64,000 nt of DNA from contig NC_081339.1 of assembly GCF_022539665.2 (NCBI RefSeq), positions 4,334,517 to 4,398,516 of the forward strand, read 5' to 3'. Below are positions 10,170-23,799 of this stretch, piece by piece (the first letter of the stretch is position 1; the number at the start of each line of letters is the position of its first letter). Origin of the DNA: Daphnia carinata (lineage: Eukaryota; Arthropoda; Branchiopoda; Diplostraca; Daphniidae). The position numbers and the translations under genes are program-made. The notes under the pieces are model-generated. The model was not told where the DNA came from and ran no database searches. It saw only the letters and a list, made by a program, of their open reading frames with translations.

Positions 10170-11329
10170 AGCCGTAGGCACATGGCGTAGGTCAAAAAAA
10201 GGTCTTTGCGGAGATAGTGACTAAGTGTAGTTATCAAACTATGAAATACATTAAAATTCACGAAACCTGTTTTAAGCAAACCGCAAATCTGCTAGAAGCA
10301 TATCAGCTTATGCGTACGAATCATGCACATAGTAAATAATTGAATAAAAATGCAAAAGCCCTACTATTTTTGAAGGTTTATCTCCTCAGCAACAAACATG
10401 TTGGCACGGAAACAGTTATCACAATACTGCGGCATCCGTTTTTGCGTTGTTTTTTTTTTTTTCTTTTAACTGTCCCGCGTCGCATGTAGGTAGACGGAAC
10501 GTCTCAAATTAGGAAAAACCGATTTCAGTAGACAATTTACAATTGGCTTTTGGCAGGCTCAAACTTCAATGGGATTTCCCTTTGGACGTAAAGCCAAAAT
10601 GGTCAGTTGCCAAGCAAACATTTTGTGAGTTCTTTTTCGATGAAAACATTAGTATTCTAGGCGGGTAAGTTAAAAGGTTCATGTCAGTCAACTGGCTTGG
10701 GAACATGCAAATGCCAAAATGATACGCACGTCATTGGGTGGTAGTTTTCTTATTTTGTCGACACAGACAGCCTAAAAAGGACCTACAGCAGTGACTGGAT
10801 AAGGTGATCGTTTATTGCTTCATATACCTATTGTTAGTAAAGCGATCCACCTGTTGTTTTCATGTACATTTTTATTCATAGTCTGAAAAATTGAATGGGC
10901 GCGTGTGCATCGCAGCGTCTTACTTGGAATTAATGCCGATTAGCCTTTGAACGTACCGTTTTTTATAAGCACATGATTGTTGATGTTTTTTTGTTTTTGT
11001 TTTTTTTCAGATTTTGGTAAAACAATTTTGTGGGTAGGGTCTGCCATAACAATTTCCCCGCATCCGTCAGAAAATATTTTTAGAAAGGAACAAAATTGAC
11101 GACTGTTTAGCCTTGGGTTAAAGAGGAGGGGCTAGGGCTGGGGGGCTTTTGTTATGGCGCAACTTTCAGACTTTGGTTAGAGTCAAACGGCTCTATGCTT
11201 GTAGTTGGGATTTTCGTCTCAAGTTGGTGTGGTTGTGTATTAACTATACGAGCCGAAACGTGGTGCTAAGGCGATTGTTTCTTTCCTCGTTTGTTTAAGA
11301 ATTATTCATGATCTCTTTATCAGTTCACT
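10170..11329. other. Upstream intergenic region of bestrophin
   Basis: No coding exon recognised. It should contain the bestrophin promoter and 5' UTR; no clear TATA box was found close to the start codon. Confidence 0.45.
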
Positions 11330-14300
11330 ATGACCATCACTTATACAGCACAAGTTGCAACTTGTACAGGACTTGGATGTTTTTGGAAACTACTTTTCTG
11401 GTATGATCAAACTTTTCTTTCTCAGTGTTTCATTTTGTTTCCTCAATAATAACCAGATAATTTTCTTTTTCAACAGTTGGAAAGGCTCGATTTATAAGCT
11501 ACTATGGCCAAATCTGGTTGTTTACGTTCTACTGTACTATTCTTTGTACTTTGTTTACCTTTTTGCTTTGGACGAACCGGGACAGTTGTAAGAAACCAAC
11601 AGTTGTATTTTATATTAATTATGTTTTTTCCGTAGTGATGAATTGACACTGCTAGCAGGAGAAATTTCTTTGGAGCAAGAATTTTTCTTTGATAACTAGA
11701 ACAAAGGATGTAGCTAGCACAGAGCATACATTCATTCATAATTACTTTAGCCCTAGAGCTAGAAACCCTACGTCAAACTGTAAAATAGCCTGAAGGAAGC
11801 TTGTCATTATAAAGCTATTGTGGTATTTTTAAGCCAATGGAATTTGGATATTGGTGTGGTTGTAGCTTGAAAAGTTAAAAGCTGTTTTGTTTTTGAAATA
11901 ATTTATACTTATGAACTTTAAAGCTAGATCTAGTGTTTTGTATGTTTAGACAATTTGAGAAGATAGCCAAACATTGCTTAGAGTATTCTGATCTCATCCC
12001 GTTGTCTTTCGTCCTCGGCTTTTATGTAAATCTGGTTGTCAAACGATGGTGGGAAATGTTCCAGTTTATGTAAGTAACTTGTTTTACACAAGTGACAACT
12101 TTGGCAGTATAATTGCATTCTAATAAACTTATTTATGTAGCCCTGGAACTGACACGCTTGCAATATTTATATCCAATTCGATTCCAGGCCAGGTAACAAT
12201 ACACATTTACCTATTTTCAAGTCAGAAAGATAAATTTTTTGTTTTATGTGATTTTCAGGACGAGCGGTGTCGAATGATGCGACGCACTATCATGCGGTAC
12301 GTCAATCTTTCCTACGTCATGATATTGTCAATGGTCTCAACGCGGGTCAAAAAACGATTTCCAACGCTTGATCACCTTGTTGAAGCTGGTATGTATTTAA
12401 CTTATTTTAAAGCACCATCGACCTTTATCTGGATTTCCAACTGAGGGATTAATCCCCATCTTAAAGGCTCAGTAGCCCCGTAACCTAGTTAGATCCGCAA
12501 TCGGTCACCAGTGCCTGCATGGCCGCTGACAAGGGACAGAAAACGAGCGTTTTGCGTGTAGTTGAACTCCACCCTTCGTATTTCCCATTGTTACGCAAGA
12601 ATGCCTAGCTGTGCAATTTCGTGACATACCATTACTACCTTTAGGGGACATTTAATAGCTAAGATAACTTCGGACCGGATATGAGGCGGCCTATGTAAAT
12701 AATATACTAGCCGACCTCTGTTTATCAAGATCACGTTACTTTTTAGGGTCGTAAACAGTTCCGGAGTCTGACGAAGTGACCCAGTTGCGTAATTTTTTTA
12801 AAATGTTTTTCTTTTCACAGCAATAGGAACTTGTGAACAAAGTCTAGGTGGACCGACATTATGTCGTCACCAATTTTCCTAGATTAAGAAAAACACGGCC
12901 TAATTACATTGCGAACTATTTCTTTTACAGGTGTGATGTTGCCCAACGAAAAGAAAATCTTTGATGACCTAAACGCACGCTCGCGCTACAGTAAATTTTG
13001 GATGCCGCTGGTTTGGGCCGGATCTATTGTTGCAAGGGCACGCAAAGAAGGCCGGATACGAGACGATTTTGCAGTCAAGACCATTATCGATGAGCTGTGT
13101 ATCTTCCGGTCCAAATGTGGCGCGCTTAACGGTTACGATTGGGTCCCCGTTCCTCTGGTTTACACACAGGTTTAGTAGTTTGTTGTTTAGCAATTTGAAT
13201 AAAATTACAAAATGATCATAGGGGATTTTTAACTGTCACTGGTCTTTCAGGTTGTAACATTGGCAGTTTATACTTTCTTTATGGCTACGCTAATGGGTCG
13301 CCAACTAGTTGGCGAGCAGAAGGACTTATACGTCCCCGTATTTGCATTTCTCCAGGTATGGTTATGTTACATTTTTCTTATCCCGTTTCATTTTCGAAAA
13401 TGTCAAGCTGAACTTTTCCTTTGTCCCATTGTCCTCACCGATAAGCCCGTAAGCTAAACTTATTTCTCGTTTTATGTTATCTGTGTCCAGTTCTTTTTCT
13501 ACATGGGATGGCTGAAAGTGGCTGAAAGTCTTGTGAACCCTTTTGGCGAAGATGACGATGACTTTGAGACAAACTGGTTAATTGATCGAAATCTTCAAGT
13601 ATGTAAATCGAAACAAGTTCCGAGAATAATTCAACTGAAGAGCTGTCTAATTATCCAATTCCAAACACCATACAAAAATTTTAGGTATCTTACTTGATCG
13701 TCGATGAAATGCACAACGAGCATCCGGAACTGCTACGCGATCAGTACTGGGATGAAATGCCGCAAGAACTGCCACATACGATTGCATCTCAGGCTTTCCG
13801 CACGTCTCCTCACATGGGCTCAACAGCTCAATTGGCGATGACAGCCTATGAGAAAGATATATTCCCTTCGTCGTCACAGCTTCACAAACTGGATGAAGAA
13901 AGTGAAGATCAAAGTACAGAAAACGAAGAAATCTCACCAGACGATGGTGGAGAGGCAGGGTAGGATTGTTTGCTCGATAGAATTAATTATGTTTTTAAGT
14001 TCTAAATGTGCAATTTGCCACAGATTACCGGTTAAGGAACGAAGCCCTAAGAAGAAAGTTCAGCGTCAAATGTCTTTACAGTCAGAGGCACCAAATTCAT
14101 TCAATAGCACATCTCGTCTCCGAATGTCGCACAAAGCACCATCTGTAATGTCTGTCTTCCAGAAAGTTTTCAAGAGAGATAATAGTATTCATTATGAACA
14201 AGTTAGTTGATTGATTTCGGTTTTAATCGCTTTTTCTGTTCTTTACCATAAAGCTATGGGTAGCAATGCATCCATCGCATCTGGATATACTCGTAAACCG

Positions 14301-15266
14301 GGATTTAACCGTAGTAATAGCCGGTACAGCACAACTGGAGTCAGCCGCCCACATTCTCCAATAGTTTTTGGGCCACAGGTAGGGCTTCGTACCGGCCCAA
14401 AATTCATGTTTTGAAATAATATTGATTTGTATTCTTTACCATAATAGGAAGACATATTCAAGATGTCTGATCTGAGCATTGATTCCGAATCCTCAACTCC
14501 AGTTAACACCCCTATAGGAAACCCACCGGCCGTTAAGGAACTACCCCCATTGAATCTGAAGAAAGCAAATGAAAGGCGCAGCAGATTCGGCAAGGTGAAA
14601 ATTCAAATTGAAATATATTTTCTTAACAGATGAAGAAATAAATTTTCTTCTAGAATTTGAGTGTCGAACAACCTAGGGGATCCTTGGTTATCTCGGACAC
14701 CGAGGACGAACCGCTAATTGCAAGTAATGCGCCATCTCCCGCGGCGCCTCTTACAGCATCAGCTCAAAATTCGCCAATGTCAAAACACAAGCAGTTGTTA
14801 TCGGCGAATAAATCAAGTCCAAAACTATTGCCGAAATTCTCTCATAGCCCACAAGGATCTCCGAGGATTACTCGCGTTCCTCCGGTAGCCTTTTTTATGG
14901 GATCGGATGCATCGGTAAATTGTTTATTAACTTCATTAGTGCTTTTATAAATACGAAACACTATACTTTGTGCAGCAAACTGATCGAGCTTCCACGTCGA
15001 AAACAGCAGCACTTCCCAAGAAAATCCATGTTGTACCTTTGGCCGAAGAAGAAGAGGACGGTCCCGCAGAGGAAATTACGAGTGACATTGCTGCAATTAT
15101 TTCAAATAGTTCATCAATGCGGCCGCCGCTAGTAGTCGCAGCAAGAACTCATAAAGACAGCCTACGTGAGGTATCAGAGCTGGAACCAATCGATGAGCAA
15201 GGCGAGCGCCATGAGTCAACTTCGGTTGAATCAGCTTCGATTGAAGAAAAGCTGGAGGATAAATAA
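11330..15266 (+). CDS. Best1: Bestrophin calcium-activated chloride channel
   Basis: Pentameric Ca2+-gated anion channel of the plasma membrane. Exons: 11330-11400, 11477-11587, 11950-12069, 12141-12192, 12259-12388, 12931-13169, 13251-13355, 13491-13598, 13685-13959, 14024-14205, 14254-14378, 14448-14594, 14654-14914, 14976-15266; 738 residues. It starts [12 protein letters not shown] like insect bestrophins. The pore neck is [12 protein letters not shown] (Ile77, Phe81, Phe85, one position offset from human 76/80/84), and the Ca2+ clasp is [11 protein letters not shown] (295-302). [30 protein letters not shown] and [15 protein letters not shown] are family signatures. The C-terminal tail keeps the regulatory segment [13 protein letters not shown], then a Ser/Pro/Glu-rich, presumably disordered extension of about 350 residues typical of invertebrate members. 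The exon 10/11 junction (48-bp intron with a weak A|GTTGAT donor) is the least certain join. Confidence 0.93.
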
Positions 15267-16219
15267 TGTAACTTAGCTTGTTATAACTGCCATTTTATTT
15301 AGATGAAGAAGCATTCCGTGTTCATACTTCACTAAGACTTCACGTTTGCCCTACTGCCCTTACTGTACAGATTATGACTCCCTGAATTAGTTATACTTCT
15401 CTGATTTTTTTTTTTCGTCATAATGGATACCTGCCCCGTCATCCTAACACGAAAATACTCTGTTTCACTTTACCCTACAATCTGTTGAACAAACAAGAAT
15501 CTACGAATTTTAAATTATAACATCATTTTAAAAGCATAGAATAGGTAAGAAATCTTGCACCTATTTTAAGCAGTTGCAAAGCGCATAGTGTAAAATTGTT
15601 GATTTTATTTAGCTATTTTTTGCAGCGTTCCTATTTACGTGTCTTCCTGCTTTAATCTAGCCTTGTATCATGCTGGTATGTTTCTACAACAACGTTAACA
15701 CGATCATTTTGTCTGCAGTGTTGAAGCTTACATATGTAAATTCATGCGCTTTAAGAAAAGCATACGAAAAAAAAACAACAAACATGAGGGAACGTACCCA
15801 TTTTAAAGCACCGTAAAGATGGGTAGTAACTGTTATCCGTAACCCTGCGCATTTCAATTTTGGTTGCCGTCAAAAAAAAATTACCTTTCAGTGTTCCGCC
15901 ATTAGGTGATTGCCATTAATCGGCATTAAGGTTGTAACTCAAGATAAACTTCCTTCCAGATATGTAAGGGCCTCTTGGTGCATTGTGAAACCCCGCAATT
16001 AGCCCACTGCCATTTCTTTTGGACATTTTTGTATTTAGTGTAGGTCTATTCTATATGTTTCGTAGGGTTACACTAAGGACTTTACATTAGGCATTTCCAA
16101 AGTGGTAAACATCGTTGTTCAACTTCATTTTATCTGTTTTGATTGATGGCAATTGTTTTTACCCTTTAAAATAGGTTTCAATTGCAAACAGGGATGGATG
16201 CTAAACAGTGAGGAGATAC
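15267..16219 (+). other. Bestrophin 3' UTR and intergenic DNA
   Basis: AT-rich; no coding exon and no convincing AATAAA right after the stop. Confidence 0.4.
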
Positions 16220-16792
16220 CATGGTGTACAAGGATGGTGAAACAACTCTCCATTTTAAGGCCTATCTCGAATGAAGCCTGTTTCATAGGAGGTGGGTGTG
16301 GCCTAATTGAGGTTAGATATAGCCAACGCCACCATCATATTTACTTGTGTCGCGATAAGAAAGGTATTACAAATTCTGTGGTCTAAGGGATAGAACACTC
16401 GATTACAGTACGGGGGTCTCGAGTTCGAACCCAGTATAGATCTTTCTTTTTTCTCCTTTCCTATTGCTATATAAATTTAATTCATTATAACGGGCTACTT
16501 TTAAACAAAAGAATTGATCATTAAATTTATTCTAAACGAACTAAACGTCAAATACGATAATATAATAAAAGAAAAGTTATAACGGTAATTTGATAGCTAA
16601 GAGGTAATGGGATAATGGGACACGTCCCCTTGTTTGGACTTAGAAAATTTTTCAAGCAGGTGCAGCCTTTACCTTTTACTTCAATATCGGCCACTAGGCG
16701 TCTCTGATAATATCTAACCTAGACCCCTATTAGCCTTCAGCCGAGATAGGCCGTTATAACGAAGAGTTCTTTCACCATCCTTGTACACCATG
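16220..16792. mobile_element. 573-bp terminal-inverted-repeat (MITE-like) element
   Basis: Starts CATGGTGTACAAGGATGG and ends with its reverse complement. Similarity of the two ends continues inward for roughly 110 bp with mismatches (both contain GGCCTATCTCG and GGTTAGATAT). The element is flanked by a direct repeat GAGATAC (8 bp GGAGATAC if the terminal G is counted as target). No transposase frame is inside, so this is a non-autonomous DNA transposon. An 8-bp target duplication would fit the hAT superfamily; that assignment is inference. Confidence 0.8.
16379..16432 (+). repeat. tRNA-like segment inside the TIR element
   Basis: TGGTCTAAGGG resembles the tRNA A box and GAGTTCGAACCC the B box, 40 bp apart. 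The stems do not pair well, so this is a tRNA-derived or decayed sequence rather than a working tRNA gene. Confidence 0.5.
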
Positions 16793-16799
16793 GAGATAC

Positions 16800-17433
16800 T
16801 AGTCAATTTTTATAAAATTACGGCCAATTTGGCAACATACATCCATTAGCTTAATGCTCATTGGACTCCATTTTCACTTCTGTACTCCATAATTCACGTT
16901 GTTTGAAAAATTGCAGGCGCATTTCAAAATGGAAATTATTTTAATAAGCCAGAAAAAAAACACCACCTAGGTATGCTGTTTTTGCCTACAGTGTAAGCAT
17001 TTTTTGTTTTCATTTGTAATGTAACTCAATGCTACTACTAGGATAGTTCTAGAGTTTACAGTTTTCCCTTTCCTTGGCGCGAAGGGTGACAAGGTAGACT
17101 ATACCGTCGGTCACAGCTGACCTCTTTGTTAATGCAAAAGTTTATGTGAAACCTCGGGCCACTTTCAACCCCTGTTCGTAATTTCGAAATCAATTCGTTT
17201 CACTGGAGCTGTTGATAAGTGAATACAATCTTTTCTCCAACCTCTCTGTTAAGTATTAAAGAGAAATGGTAAGTGGTATCGGAATCTACATTGTGTTAAA
17301 TTCATGAGATGCTGGTTTTCATTTTTCTATTTAGGTAACTTATCAATTTCAGCTGTTCTACAATCGAAGAACATTGGTCAGATAAAACAAAAGTCACTGT
17401 GTTTACCCAAAAACCCAGTATTACCCTTTTCTT
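16800..17433. other. Non-coding stretch before the helicase pseudogene
   Basis: No coding similarity recognised. An upstream 5' part of the helicase remnant may be hidden here. Confidence 0.4.
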
Positions 17434-19553
<2,120 letters not shown>

Positions 19554-19671
19554 GAAAACATTTGATTGTAATATTTTCTATTTATACATTCCTATTTTAA
19601 ATCACGGTTTTTTTTTAATTTATCAAATAACTACATAGCTATCAAAATCTCAAACTACATATGTAAGGACG

Positions 19672-19741
19672 GTTATGGCATAGCGGTAACATGCTGTCCT
19701 ACAATGCGAAAGGTCTGTGGTTCGAATCCCAGAATGGTTAA
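19672..19741 (+). repeat. tRNA-like module
   Basis: TGGCATAGCGG and GGTTCGAATCC match the tRNA internal promoter A and B boxes exactly, about 40 bp apart. The acceptor and T stems pair poorly, so it is best read as a tRNA-derived repeat. Confidence 0.6.
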
Positions 19742-19891
19742 TATTGCTTGGCGTTGTCGTCCCAGGAAAATATCTGGGTCGCTACCGACCATACGATCGT
19801 CGAGAAGAAGGAATTTTTCCTTTTTATGCCATTTTTCGTTATTTCGACAAATAAACGTGTGGTTTGAAGAAAAAAACGTACATGGCGAATC

Positions 19892-19954
19892 TGAGTATTG
19901 ATCCCTAGAACTTCGGCATCCGAAGCCGATGCTCTACCATTGAACTATTTCACA
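19892..19954 (-). repeat. tRNA-like module
   Basis: On the minus strand it reads TAGTTCAATGGTAGAGCA, then TCGGCTTCGGATGCCGA, which folds as an anticodon arm. The B-box side is degenerate. It shares its core with the modules at 21112, 23157 and 23500. Confidence 0.55.
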
Positions 19955-20161
19955 TATTTTAATACTACTATTACTAATAGTGAATTTAGGAATACGGTTT
20001 GGACTTGGAAAGAAAAAAAGCAAGCCTCTTTTTGTTTCCTGACCATTCACTGGCTCAGAACATCGAAGCCAAGACCCAGGCCACTTGCCTTAACCGAATA
20101 CCAATACCTAATATACCCGAAAACCTATTTTTTTTTTTCTCACACGGACGTTTTGTTATTA

Positions 20162-20404
20162 CGCCGTCATTTGTACGTCAAAACCACAATTTTTCTGCAG
20201 GATGTTTTTTTAACAGAACTGGCTTCGTTTTTTTTTTTGTTTTTGCTTTTCCGTTTTTTCTACCTGCCAATTCCTTGCGCCGTCATTTGTACGACAAAAC
20301 CACAAGTTTTCTGCAGAGTGATTTTTTTAACAGAACCAACTTCGCTATTTTTTTTTTTTTTTTTTTTTTTCTTTTTCGTTTTTTTTTACCTGCCAATTGA
20401 TTGC
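20162..20404 (+). repeat. Two-copy tandem repeat, unit about 117 bp
   Basis: The segment from CGCCGTCATTTGTACG to CTACCTGCCAATT is repeated once at 20278-20404 with a few substitutions and T-tract length changes. Long T-runs make spurious open frames here. Confidence 0.85.
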
Positions 20405-21111
20405 GGTGGCGGTTGATAAACTAATCAATTTTGTGTGTACATAAATATTTACATATAATTAAATATACCTATAATATGACTAAGAAAGGGCCTTCTACTC
20501 AGGAAATTCCTTTTATTGTTGTTTTATTTTCTCTTCGAAAACAGGTTGTTGCATATTAATTGTAAATTTTTGTTTTCAGTTATTACAAATACACTGAAAT
20601 GCCATCAACCAAGGTAGTGCCTTAATTGGTTGCCACAGGGAAGGCTCAAAACATTTTCGTTCCGCTATGATAATAAATTTATATAAAGAAAAACATGTCA
20701 CCAGACAAATAAAACGATAATCATCCCTACGAGAACATCGTATGTTAAGTAGCGTGTTCCTTTCCAGTAAAGAGTCTTTTTTTCTGATTAAGGGATCTTT
20801 GTTTTCCACAAGGCCACAACAAAGTTGTGCTTCACTGCGTTTCACTTTAACATTGTTAAACATGGCACAAAAGCAAAGCCTGTAGAATGAGAATCAGAAT
20901 GGTCGAACACTTGATTTGTTCCTTAGTAAATCGGTAAAAGAATCTTTAGTTTCCCTTCTTACTCTACTGTAAATTGTAAACTACCTAATTGCTTTAAACA
21001 CTTGTACCTTCCATCACTTACGTCACCACGATTACTGGAGCAGACGAAATCAAACAACACTGCCAAACGGGTGATAAGCAGCCCAGAATACCTGTTTAAA
21101 AAAAACTCGGT

Positions 21112-21173
21112 AGGGAGTTGAACCCTAGACATTCGGTATTTCAATTCGATGCTCTACCACTGAGCCGTGAATC
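21112..21173 (-). repeat. tRNA-like module
   Basis: On the minus strand: CGGCTCAGTGGTAGAGCA (A box, D arm) and GGGTTCAACTCCC (B box). It lies just outside the left end of the large palindrome. Confidence 0.6.
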
Positions 21174-21419
21174 ACATATATAATTTGATATGGCGATCAG
21201 TATGGAAATCCGTTTAACCCCCCCCCCCCCCCCCAAAAAAAAAAAATTCGCCCAAAAAAAAAAAAATCACACTTTTTTCTTTTTTCCGACACGTAGCCAT
21301 CTACCGCTCAGACTCGTTATTACTGGCATGTAGGCAATTTCAGTCCATTGGATGCCATTCGCAGTTAATTGAGTAGCGTGGATGGAGATTAACGTGTGGC
21401 TGGAGAAAAATATGTTAAA

Positions 21420-22985
21420 ATGGATAAGATAATAAAAGATAAGGATGGTAAGTACAAAGATTATTATATTAGTTTTCAATTATTAATTATTGTTTTTTAG
21501 CTCTAATTATGAACCTGCAGGCTCAATTATTGTTCGTAATCAGTAAATGCAGCGATGGAACTGAACAATTGTGGGACTGTATTTGGGCCGAAAAATGGGT
21601 GTGGTACGGAAACCCAGAAATGGCACAAGTTCAACATGAAACATGGATTAGGTACTTTTCGGTTTTTTGTCTATCGAAAAAGTATTTTTAATGCTATTAT
21701 TTTGCATTCACAGATTTTAACGGGGGATCAAATCAAGTCTGGAAGTGTTACAGGATTGAAGAGTGAGCCTACAGATGAAAAAACACTGAGAGTGCATTAC
21801 CGTAAGGTGTGAGGTAAATTAATAGAGTAATGCAAATTGCCTAATGAGAAGTACCATCCATCTTGTGTTAATGAGTTCAGTACAACAGCAATCCTTTATA
21901 GTTCTGTCACAGCTAGAAGCCTCAAATAATTCTGCTTCTCTGTCTAAAGAACAACTTGTCCTTTACGTTCAGAGTGTTGGGGAAACTGGGTACTTAAATG
22001 GCCCTAAAGATGTTTTAATTTTGCTGCTATTGCAGAGATGAACATCATACATGGACTCTTTAGGTATGAAAGGACTTTTCTTCAAATAATTTTGAATTTA
22101 TGACGAAGAATTTCTCCTGCTTTTTGCCAACCATGTCTAATCTACAAAAAAAAAATCTATTCTACCAACTACCACTTCTTCTATCTTATCTACCAAAAAA
22201 AAATTATCCAATAGGAAAGGATTTTCATGTACTGGGAACACAACTATCAACAATGCAACATTCTACAGGTGCTAGTTTATCATTCAAGAGCCTTATACAA
22301 TGAAGTTAATCTGCAATTTGTATGTCCTTTCCCAAGCTTCCACCAGAAGTTGAATCTATGAGTCATGTAAGTTCCATGATCAACAATTGATGTGTTTAAC
22401 GGTGTTGTTTTTCTTTTCTCAATATAGGTTAATAGTAACATTGGATCTGAAAAGATTCTTGGTTGGGGCAAGACACTGAATAAATTGTATTGATTGGATG
22501 GATGACATGACATTGCTATACTTAATTCGGATTCCCCAGACGGTATTTGATATTAAAAAAATTGAAGTGCATATCTGGGCTCCCTTCTTTTCTGAAGCCC
22601 CGTTTCCCCTTGACTCATAATAAGCCCGTAGGGGGTCATGCCCCTACTGTACGGTATATATAAAAACAACATATACCGAGGTTTGGAGGGCTCTGGCCGG
22701 AAAGGGGACGTGGGGTGCCGCTTCGTCCGATGATGTGTTCACGGAGGGTGACGTGGCTGCCCACAAATCCGAACTAAAGGTTAATCGCTCCTGTAAAAAT
22801 GTTCCAAATCTTCAGCTCTTCTTCCGGCTTCTCTTAGCCAATCACCGGGTAATCTCCCCGGTGGGTCAACAAGGCAGTGTCTCCCCCTGCCTGGGTTGAC
22901 GGCAACTTTTGAAAGGGCTATTGTGCCTTTTTAAAGTTGCAAAAATAATTGTAATGTGCAGAGAATTGTCAATAAAATTATTTTT
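21420..22985 (+). pseudogene. Unrecognised gene-like copy in the left palindrome arm
   Basis: Not recognised. It opens with ATGGATAAGATAATAAAAG, a 28-nt exon ending at a GTAAG donor at 21447/21448. An exon with MNLQAQLL, LWDCIWAE and similar follows (21501 on), then one with ILTGDQIKSGSVTGLKSEP (21716-21811) and one with LEASNNSASLSKEQLVLYV (21920 on). An AATAAA lies at about 22971. Relative to the right-arm copy it lacks the coiled-coil exons, so it is probably defective. Whether either copy is expressed is unknown. Confidence 0.4.
22529..22975 (+). repeat. Inner-arm block, left copy
   Basis: About 440 bp, unusually GC-rich for this region. By eye it is identical apart from about one base to the reverse complement of 23810-24275. 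It includes CCGGGTAATCTCCCCGG and ends near the AATAAA. Confidence 0.85.
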
Positions 22986-23156
22986 ATAAAATATTTTTTG
23001 CAAAATTCGTTCGCTTCATTGTCTGTGTTAGCTTTGTTCACACATTGCATTTATCAATTTTTTTTTTTTGGCTTTGCTTTATTTGTTTTTGATCACATTT
23101 GATGGTAAGGTGACGGGTATTGGTTTATCGTTTATCTGTAAGCTTTCTATTATTAT

Positions 23157-23218
23157 CCAGGGATCGAACCCTGGATGTTTGGCATACCTCGCCGATGCTC
23201 TACCAATGAGCCACGAAT
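23157..23218 (-). repeat. tRNA-like module in the palindrome centre
   Basis: Minus strand: GTGGCTCATTGGTAGAGCA and CCAGGGTTCGATCCCTGG, near-perfect A and B boxes with a paired T arm. The best preserved of the family; the acceptor stem is not convincing. Confidence 0.65.
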
Positions 23219-23330
23219 CATATGATTTTGATTTGGGTTTTTTTTCTAGTCACTTGTGGACTTGCATTTACACTTAGAATAAAACTGAAATGCAATATAC
23301 TCTTCTACATTATTCTCCTTCATTTTTACA

Positions 23331-23399
23331 CATCTACTGAGGTTTGAACCCAGGGTAACAGGTATCGCAGATAAAACCTCTACCACAGAACTAAGAACC
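23331..23399 (-). repeat. tRNA-like module in the palindrome centre
   Basis: Minus strand: GTTCTTAGTTCTGTGGTAGAG and CCTGGGTTCAAACC. The arms are partly degenerate. Confidence 0.55.
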
Positions 23400-23499
23400 T
23401 TATGGAAGAAATAGAAAGATAAACATATAGTTGTGAAAGACTGCATAAACATCCTAGACGATAACATATGATATGCGATAATAAAGTATTTAGATATAT

Positions 23500-23565
23500 C
23501 TCGTGGCTCAATGTTAGAGCATCGGCGTTGCACGCTGAATGTCTGGGGATCGGTTCCCATACGAG
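23500..23565 (+). repeat. tRNA-like module in the palindrome centre
   Basis: Plus strand: CGTGGCTCAATGTTAGAGC and GGGGATCGGTTCCC. It is the inverted partner of the 23157 module, so the palindrome symmetry continues, weakened, through the centre. Confidence 0.55.
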
Positions 23566-23799
23566 TAAAACAAAATACAAAATTACTTCATAAAATATCT
23601 AGATTGTTCCTTGAATCTAAGTTGAAGAATTCAAAGAGTGTAATAAATAATACTTACAGATAAACGATAAACCAATGGAAACAATGCTTACCATCAAAGG
23701 TGACAAAAACAATAAAGGTGAATTAAGCAAGCTAAATATAAAAAGTGTAACGTGTGAACACAGCGAATACAGACAATGAAAGAAACGAATTTTGCAAAA

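Noticed and set aside
19898-20416. 133-172 codon plus-strand frames rich in Phe
   Set aside because: They run through T-tracts in a tandem repeat; composition alone explains the openness.
21220-21266. C-run followed by A-runs as a possible structural element
   Set aside because: Simple homopolymer tracts, likely slippage or hard-to-sequence DNA at the palindrome end.
23157-23218. Functional tRNA gene
   Set aside because: The A and B boxes and T arm are good, but the acceptor stem does not pair and no sound anticodon assignment was possible.
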